A stretch of DNA of 64,000 nucleotides. Source: Hydrogenophaga sp. (GTDB lineage Bacteria > Pseudomonadota > Gammaproteobacteria > Burkholderiales > Burkholderiaceae_C). How positions within the stretch are numbered: the first letter of the stretch is position 1; each line of letters starts with the position of its first letter. The stretch covers positions 21,085-85,084 of the forward strand of contig JAGKSX010000041.1 of NCBI GenBank assembly GCA_018993155.1. The letters are read 5' to 3'. The position numbers were made by a program, and so were the translations under genes. The notes under the pieces were generated by a model, which searched no databases, was not told the origin of the DNA, and saw only the letters and a list, made by a program, of their open reading frames with translations. Below are positions 59,359 to 64,000 of the stretch, one piece after another.

Positions 59359-60336
59359 TCAGTTCGAGGTGATGTTGTTTTCTTTGACGATCTTGCGCCA
59401 GCGCGCTTCCTCGGCGCGCACGTAGGTCTCCAGCTCGGCCGGCGCACCGGCGCTGATCACCAGGCCTTCCTGCTCGACCTTCTTGCGGAATTCGTCGGTG
59501 GCCACGGCCTTCTTGGCAGCGGCGTTGAGCTTGTGGATCACGTCGGGCGGCGTGCCGGCGGGTGCGTACAGGCCGTACCAGCTCTCCATCACGTAGCCGG
59601 GAATGGTTTCCGCGATGGCCGGCACGTTCTTGAGCACCGCCGAGCGCTCGGCGCCGGTCACGCCCAGCGCGCGCAGCTTGCCGCTTTCCAGGCCCGAGGA
59701 CACGGCGGTGGCGGTGCCGAAGATCATGTCCACCTGGCCGCCCAGCAGGTCGGTGAGCGCCGGGCCCGCGCCCCGGTAGGGGATGTGCTTCATCTGCACT
59801 TTGCCGAGGTTGTCGAACATCTCGCCGGCCAGGTGCGCCGAGGTGCCGTTGCCCTGCGAGGCGTAGTTGAGCTTGCCCGGGTTGGCGCGGGCCGCGTCCA
59901 GCACGTCCTTGACGGACTTGTACGGGCTCTCGGCGCGCACCACCAGCACGTTGGGGCCCTTGCCGATCAGGATCACAGGCGCGAAGGCCTTGTCGTTGTC
60001 GTAGGGCAGCTTGGGCATCAGGCTGGGGTTGACCGCGTGGGCGAAGGTGGAGATCACCAGCGTGTAGCCGTCGGCCGGGCTCTTGGCCACGAGGTCGGTG
60101 CCGATGATGGTGCCCGCGCCGGGCTTGTTCTCGATCACCACCGTCTGGCCCAGCTCCTTGGACATGCCCAGGCCCAGGGTGCGCGCGATCAGGTCGGTGC
60201 CGCCGCCGGGCGCGAAGGGCACGACCAGGCGGATCGGCTTGTCGGGGAACTGGGCCAGCGCGGCGGTGGTGGCGAGTGCCGCCGACACGAAGAAGAGGCT
60301 GATTCGCGCGGCGGCGGTTCGACGGGAATAGGGCAT
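59359..60336 (-). CDS. Bug/TctC-family periplasmic solute receptor
   Basis: The 325-residue protein has a signal peptide (MPYSRRTAAARISLFFVSAALATTAALAQ) and Bug motifs FPDKPIRLVVPFAPGGGTDLIARTLG, ENKPGAGT, KHIPYRGAGPALTDLLGGQ. It heads the operon with the crotonase, acyl-CoA synthetase and hydrolase genes, so its ligand is probably the acid they activate. ATG 60336 follows CCGGAGAC; a second in-frame ATG at 60357 adds seven residues. It is divergent from the IclR gene, with the dyad at 60424 in between. Confidence 0.93.
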   Translation of the reverse strand: MPYSRRTAAARISLFFVSAALATTAALAQFPDKPIRLVVPFAPGGGTDLIARTLGLGMSKELGQTVVIENKPGAGTIIGTDLVAKSPADGYTLVISTFAHAVNPSLMPKLPYDNDKAFAPVILIGKGPNVLVVRAESPYKSVKDVLDAARANPGKLNYASQGNGTSAHLAGEMFDNLGKVQMKHIPYRGAGPALTDLLGGQVDMIFGTATAVSSGLESGKLRALGVTGAERSAVLKNVPAIAETIPGYVMESWYGLYAPAGTPPDVIHKLNAAAKKAVATDEFRKKVEQEGLVISAGAPAELETYVRAEEARWRKIVKENNITSN

Positions 60337-60423
60337 GGTTGTCTCCGGTAAGGCCATGGGTGAAAACGGTGTTCTTTTCAGGGAAGCATGCTACGTTCGA
60401 TGCTTGACAGCCGCATCCCTTCA

Positions 60424-60440
60424 ATTCCAATCAGTGGAAT
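60424..60440. promoter_or_regulatory. IclR-type operator, copy 3
   Basis: ATTCCAATCAGTGGAAT is the dyad ATTCCA-N5-TGGAAT, lying between the Bug start (60336, minus) and the IclR GTG (60448, plus). It matches the arms and spacing of the sites at 51178 and 53558. Location next to the regulator points to autoregulation as well as control of the Bug operon. Confidence 0.7.
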
Positions 60441-60447
60441 CAAGAAC

Positions 60448-61248
60448 GTGAAGACCTTCTCTGCTCCGACCCCGACCGAGGACCGCTTCGGCAGCTCGCC
60501 CACCAACCGCTCGCTGGAGCGCGGCATCCTGATCCTGCGGGCGTTCCGCCCCGGCTCGAGCTGGCTGGGCAATGGCGACCTTGCGGAGCGCACCGGCCTC
60601 TCGCCTTCGACCATCAGCCGGCTCACGCAGACCCTGGTGGGCGCGGGTCTGCTGCAGAACGACCGGCGGCGCCGCGCCTACCGGCTCGCGCCGCCGGTGT
60701 TGAGCTTCGCGCACGCCATGCGGGCCGGCTCGCAGGTGCTCGCGGTGGCCGCGCCGCGCATGCGCGCGCTGGCCGAAAGCCAGCGCGTCAACGTGGGCCT
60801 GGCCGCGCCCGACAACGACGAGATGGTGTACCTCGAATCCATCCGCTACAACCGCCGCGTGGCGCTGCGCAACGTGGTCTCGGGGCAGCGGGTGCCGATG
60901 GAGCTCACCTCGCTGGGCCGCGCCTACCTGTCCACCGTGTCGGCCGGCCGGCGCAAGGCGCTGTTCGGCGTGTTCCAGCGGCGCTGCGGCGGCCACTGGC
61001 CCGAGGTGCAGGCCGACATCCTGGCGGCCATGCGGCAGGTGCAGGAGCAGGGCTTCTGCGCGGCGTCCTGGCAGCCGGAGGTGGTGGCCATGGCCCTGCC
61101 GCTGGACACGGTCGAAGGCATCCACGTCCTCAACCTCAGCGTCTCCACCGAGGAGCCGCTGCCGCGCGTGGTGCGCGAGCTCTCGGGTTCGCTCAAGGCA
61201 TTGGCCGCGGACATCCAGGATGCGCTGGCGCGGGAGGTGGAAGTCTGA
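60448..61248 (+). CDS. IclR-family transcriptional regulator
   Basis: The 266-residue protein has an IclR winged helix (about 20-75; SLERGILILRAFRPGSSWLGNGDLAERTGLSPSTISRLTQTLVGAGLL) and an effector domain (ELTSLGRAYLSTVSAGRR, VVAMALPLDTVEGIHVLNLSVSTEE). I prefer GTG 60448 because ATG 60388 would place the ATTCCA-N5-TGGAAT site inside the coding part; however ATG 60388 has an AGGGA just upstream, so it remains possible. It likely regulates the divergent Bug operon and, through the site at 53558, the Bug-dehydrogenase operon. Confidence 0.88.
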   Translation: MKTFSAPTPTEDRFGSSPTNRSLERGILILRAFRPGSSWLGNGDLAERTGLSPSTISRLTQTLVGAGLLQNDRRRRAYRLAPPVLSFAHAMRAGSQVLAVAAPRMRALAESQRVNVGLAAPDNDEMVYLESIRYNRRVALRNVVSGQRVPMELTSLGRAYLSTVSAGRRKALFGVFQRRCGGHWPEVQADILAAMRQVQEQGFCAASWQPEVVAMALPLDTVEGIHVLNLSVSTEEPLPRVVRELSGSLKALAADIQDALAREVEV

Positions 61249-61305
61249 GCCGGCGTGTGCGTTGCCGAACGGAGCTGGCCTGCGGGTCCGGCTATAAAGG
61301 GGCGC

Positions 61306-61842
61306 ATGAAGAAGGCATCTTTCTGGTTCTGGCCGGCTGCCATGATCGCCGGCTCCTTGCTCGTCGCAGGCTGCGCGGTGCGCGTGCCCGACAACCTGCA
61401 GCCCGTCACCAACTTCGATGTGGGCCGCTACGCCGGCACCTGGTACGAGCTGGCGCGGATCGACCACCGGTTCGAGAAAGGCCTGGTCAACGTCAGCGCG
61501 CAATACAGCCTGAACTCCGACGGCACGGTGAAGGTGGTGAACCGCGGATTCAACCCGGCAAAAAACGAATGGAAGGAAGCCACGGGCACGGCCCGCTTCC
61601 TGGGCGATCCGCGCACGGCCGCGTTGAAGGTGTCCTTCTTCGGGCCGTTCTATGGCGGGTACAACGTGGTTCGGCTGAGCGACGACTACCAGACCGCGCT
61701 CGTGATCGGCAACACGCGCGACTACTTCTGGCTGCTCTCGCGGCAGAAGACGATGCCCGAGGCGCAGAAGCGGGCACTGCTGGCCGAGGCCGCCCGGCTG
61801 GGGGTCGACTTGAACAAGGTGATCGAAGTCCCTCAGCCTTGA
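61306..61842 (+). CDS. blc: Blc-type outer-membrane lipocalin
   Basis: The 178-residue protein has a lipoprotein signal peptide with lipobox LLVAGC, then the lipocalin start FDVGRYAGTWYELARIDHRFEKGLVNVSAQYSL, the GxW motif and TYR core of Blc. FGPFYGGYNVVRLSDDYQTALVIGNTRDYFWLLSR matches the bacterial lipocalin family. It binds lysophospholipids or other lipids at the outer membrane under envelope stress. AAGGGG precedes ATG 61306. It is 57 bases after the IclR gene and probably transcribed on its own. Confidence 0.92.
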   Translation: MKKASFWFWPAAMIAGSLLVAGCAVRVPDNLQPVTNFDVGRYAGTWYELARIDHRFEKGLVNVSAQYSLNSDGTVKVVNRGFNPAKNEWKEATGTARFLGDPRTAALKVSFFGPFYGGYNVVRLSDDYQTALVIGNTRDYFWLLSRQKTMPEAQKRALLAEAARLGVDLNKVIEVPQP

Positions 61843-61939
61843 AAAGGGGCGGCGGATCGGCGGTGGCGGTGCGGCGTCCTAAACTACCGCCCTCCCCCTG
61901 CCGTTCCATCGGCGCCTTTTTTGACGGGATCTGCCCAGC

Positions 61940-62857
61940 GTGTCACGCCCCACCTTGCTGCACATCGAGACAGCACTTTCCGTCGCCCACATCGGCTCCT
62001 TCAGCGGCGCGGCCCGCAAGCTGGACGCCACGCAGCCCGCCATTTCGGCCCGAGTGCGCGAACTGGAAGCGGCGTTGGGGTATCGCCTGTTCACGCGGCG
62101 CGGCCAGCGCATGGAACTCACGGTCAAAGGGCGCCAGTTCCTTGAACAGGTGGAACCGCTCTTTGTCCAGCTGCAGGGCATTCTCAACGAGCGCGAGTCG
62201 CCGGTGCCGGCCAGCATCCGCGTGGGCTGCGGCCAGATCGCCATGTCCGCCTGGCTGGGCAAGGTGATCGGTCGCATGCAGTCGGCCAACACGCGCCTGC
62301 GGTTTCAGGTGTCCATCGGCATCTCGACCGTGCTCATTCCGCTGCTGGACCAGGACAAGCTGGACATCGCGGTGACCGTCGGCAAGATCGACTACCCGGG
62401 CCTGCACACGGAGCGGCTGGGGCGCCGCTCCAGCGGCATGTGGGTGACCACGCCCGATCGCTGGAAGAAGTACGCGTCCTACGCAGGCTCCACCGCGAAA
62501 CCGGACCTGGCGGATCTCATCAACTGCGGCCCCGTGTGGACACCGCCGCTGAGTTCGCGCCTGTACACCGAGCAGAGCGAGATTCTGCGCGACCATGGCG
62601 GTCACATGCGCAACATCAACACCTGCGATGACTCCCGCGTGCTGGCCGACCTGATCGTGACCAGCAGTGGCCTGGGCTATGCGCAGCACGTGCTGATCAA
62701 GGACCGGCTGGCCTCGGGGGCGCTGGTCGAAATACCGGGCCTGCCGGGCACCGTCAACTCGGACTACCACTTCGTCTGGCGCGAGGCCAACCTATCGCCC
62801 ATCGTGCACATGCTCATGAAGCTGGCGAAGGCAGAAAGCGAGCAGTGGGCGGTCTGA
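61940..62857 (+). CDS. LysR-type transcriptional regulator
   Basis: The 305-residue protein has a LysR helix-turn-helix (about 6-62; SFSGAARKLDATQPAISARVRELEAALGYRLFTRRG) and a binding domain (SIRVGCGQIAMSAWLGKVI, DIAVTVGKIDYPG). The start is GTG 61940. It is followed after 150 bases by the Gfo/Idh/MocA gene on the same strand, and the spacer holds repeated ATCAAA/TTTGAT elements, so it may control that gene and whatever lies beyond the window. Confidence 0.88.
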   Translation: MSRPTLLHIETALSVAHIGSFSGAARKLDATQPAISARVRELEAALGYRLFTRRGQRMELTVKGRQFLEQVEPLFVQLQGILNERESPVPASIRVGCGQIAMSAWLGKVIGRMQSANTRLRFQVSIGISTVLIPLLDQDKLDIAVTVGKIDYPGLHTERLGRRSSGMWVTTPDRWKKYASYAGSTAKPDLADLINCGPVWTPPLSSRLYTEQSEILRDHGGHMRNINTCDDSRVLADLIVTSSGLGYAQHVLIKDRLASGALVEIPGLPGTVNSDYHFVWREANLSPIVHMLMKLAKAESEQWAV

Positions 62858-62882
62858 GGTCCGTGGATTCGGGGCGGTTTCC

Positions 62883-62920
62883 ATCAAATAATTTTTGATA
62901 TCGATCAAAAAATTTCTTGA
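62883..62920. promoter_or_regulatory. Nested inverted repeats upstream of the oxidoreductase gene
   Basis: ATCAAA (62883-62888) pairs with TTTGAT (62894-62899). The perfect 8-base arms TTTTTGAT (62892-62899) and ATCAAAAA (62904-62911), spaced by ATCG, follow at once; then CTTGAT overlaps 62916. This A/T-rich block in GC-rich DNA is a likely binding site for the adjacent LysR protein, which sits upstream. Confidence 0.55.
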
Positions 62921-63007
62921 TATCTGGGCGGTGGGCGCGCACAAAACTAGCGTCCATGAACCACCGCCATCGCACATGCCTCGCGCATGTCCTGACCCGA
63001 GAGCACC

Positions 63008-64000
63008 ATGGCTGCCGAGCGTGACGGTCCCGCGCGCGGGGGCGAGAAACCCGTGCGGCTCGGCATCCTCGGTCTTGGTCTGGCCGGGGGCATCATGGTC
63101 CCCATCGCCGGCCGGCATGCGCGAATCGAGCTGACCGCAGCGGCCGACCTCAGCCCCTCGCTGCGGGAGCGCTTTGCCCAGGACCACCCCGGCGTGGCGG
63201 TGTTCTCCGATGCGGCGTCGCTGATGCAAAGCGACCTGATCGACGCGGTCTACATCGCCACACCCCATCAGTTCCACGCAGAGCACGTGTTGCTGGCGGT
63301 CCGGCACGGCAAGCATGCCGTGGTCGAGAAGCCCATGGCCCTGCGGCTCGACGAATGCGACCGCATGACCGAAGCGGCCGATGCGGCCGGTCTCGCGCTC
63401 ATCGTCGGGCACACGCATGGCTTCGACCCCGCCATCGCGCGGCTTCGCGAGTGGACCCGGTCGGGCGAATTCGGCCGGCTCGCCATGGTGGTCATGTGGA
63501 ACTACACCGACTTTCTCTACCGCCCACGCCGTCCGGAAGAGCTCGACACCGCGCTCGGTGGCGGCATTGTCTACAACCAGTTGCCGCACCAGATCGACGT
63601 GGCGCGAATGATCGCCGCGGAACCCGTCGAATCGGTTCGCGCTTCCCTCTGGCAACTGGATGCCACGAGGCCCACCGAAGGGTGCTGTTCGGCAGCGCTG
63701 CATTTCCGCAGCGGCGCCGTGGCGAACCTGACCTACAGCGGCTACGACCACTTCGACAGCGACGAACTGCACGGCTGGGTGAGTTCATCGGGCTTTCCCA
63801 AGGCGCCGCGACACGGGACGGCGCGCCGTGCCCTGGCGCAGGCGGGCGGCGGCGACGCGGAGCTGCAGCTGCGGCAGACGCAGTACGGCTATGGCAGCGG
63901 CCGAAGCAGCGGCGTGCCTTCCTACCCGCCGCACTTTGGGCCAGCTGATCCCCCACCATGCGCGCCGCCCAGCGCGTTCCCCGCCCCGCGGCCCGGCGGG
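63008..64000 (+). CDS. Gfo/Idh/MocA-family oxidoreductase, 3' end outside window
   Basis: ATG 63008 opens a frame that stays open to the last base (331 codons). The N-terminal Rossmann motif is VRLGILGLGLAGG (16-28), then YIATPHQFHAEHVLLAVRHGKHAVVEKPMAL with the EKP motif, and HTHGFDPAIARLREW. Members oxidise or reduce sugars and other polyols with NAD(P). Phthalate 4,5-dihydrodiol dehydrogenases belong here too, which would suit the aromatic setting, but the C-terminal part needed to judge is missing. A GAGAG lies just upstream. The last residues are proline-rich. Confidence 0.85.
   Translation, partial: MAAERDGPARGGEKPVRLGILGLGLAGGIMVPIAGRHARIELTAAADLSPSLRERFAQDHPGVAVFSDAASLMQSDLIDAVYIATPHQFHAEHVLLAVRHGKHAVVEKPMALRLDECDRMTEAADAAGLALIVGHTHGFDPAIARLREWTRSGEFGRLAMVVMWNYTDFLYRPRRPEELDTALGGGIVYNQLPHQIDVARMIAAEPVESVRASLWQLDATRPTEGCCSAALHFRSGAVANLTYSGYDHFDSDELHGWVSSSGFPKAPRHGTARRALAQAGGGDAELQLRQTQYGYGSGRSSGVPSYPPHFGPADPPPCAPPSAFPAPRPGG

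Noticed and set aside
1-64000. CRISPR arrays, tRNA or rRNA genes, insertion-sequence transposases, prophage
   Set aside because: No regularly spaced repeats, no clover-leaf or rRNA-like stretches, and no transposase, integrase or phage structural proteins were seen.
63008-64000. Frameshift or pseudogene at the window end
   Set aside because: The frame from ATG 63008 is open without interruption to base 64000; it only lacks its stop because the window ends.

Overview
The window is high-GC DNA, densely coded, with many ATGA start/stop overlaps, several GTG starts, and a Bordetella/Comamonas-type porin. It carries five solitary Bug (TctC-family) periplasmic receptors and a large share of CoA-dependent and aromatic catabolic genes. 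This gene content suggests a betaproteobacterium of the Burkholderiales, most like the Comamonadaceae (Hydrogenophaga, Variovorax, Polaromonas or Acidovorax type). That is inferred from gene families; no rRNA or tRNA gene is present to confirm it.

Layout. (1) 1-4471: the end of a CoA-transferase gene, a CitE-like lyase, a fumarase/aspartase-superfamily lyase, a LysR regulator and a Bug receptor. (2) 4504-10262: an AraC regulator divergent from an MFS exporter, then a LysR regulator divergent from wrbA, a second MFS gene and an AhpD-like gene. (3) 10276-25815: an aromatic meta-cleavage locus. It holds a GntR regulator, a porin, a Bug receptor, a class II aldolase-like protein, a hydratase, an acylating acetaldehyde dehydrogenase and a 4-hydroxy-2-oxovalerate aldolase, followed by a terminator. 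A second operon then carries a two-subunit hydantoinase/carboxylase-type enzyme, a dienelactone hydrolase, LigB- and LigA-type ring-cleavage subunits, a C-C hydrolase, a RidA protein, a second GntR and a MarR. The promoter regions of both operons carry closely related candidate operators. No ring hydroxylase is present.

(4) 25802-32825: a CoA-dependent degradation operon on the minus strand (Bug, VOC protein, aldehyde dehydrogenase, CoA-transferase, two crotonase-fold proteins) divergent from an IclR regulator. (5) 32868-47241: an acyl-CoA operon pair. It encodes two CoA ligases, an enoyl-CoA hydratase, an alpha-methylacyl-CoA racemase, an SCPx-like thiolase, an HSD10-like dehydrogenase, an acyl-CoA dehydrogenase, a complete branched-chain-type ABC importer and a TetR regulator. 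Two identical 15-bp operator-like sites (TTTAC-N-GTAAA) lie in it. This set amounts to a beta-oxidation spiral suited to 2-methyl-branched acids. (6) 47261-51177: a fumarylacetoacetase-family hydrolase and an NrtR-like regulator, divergent from a nicotinamidase-like gene and pncB (NAD salvage).

(7) 51178-53605: a visibly more A/T-rich islet with two unrecognised genes, flanked by imperfect direct repeats (42 of 50 bases identical). (8) 53674-61248: a Bug plus 2-hydroxyacid dehydrogenase operon converging on a Bug, crotonase, ADP-forming-type acyl-CoA synthetase and hydrolase operon, with an IclR gene. Three ATTCCA-N5-TGGAAT sites tie this region together as a probable regulon. (9) 61306-64000: a Blc-type lipocalin, a LysR regulator and a Gfo/Idh/MocA oxidoreductase that runs off the window.

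All function assignments rest on reading motifs and family resemblance; no database search was run. Substrates of the catabolic operons are inferred at best.
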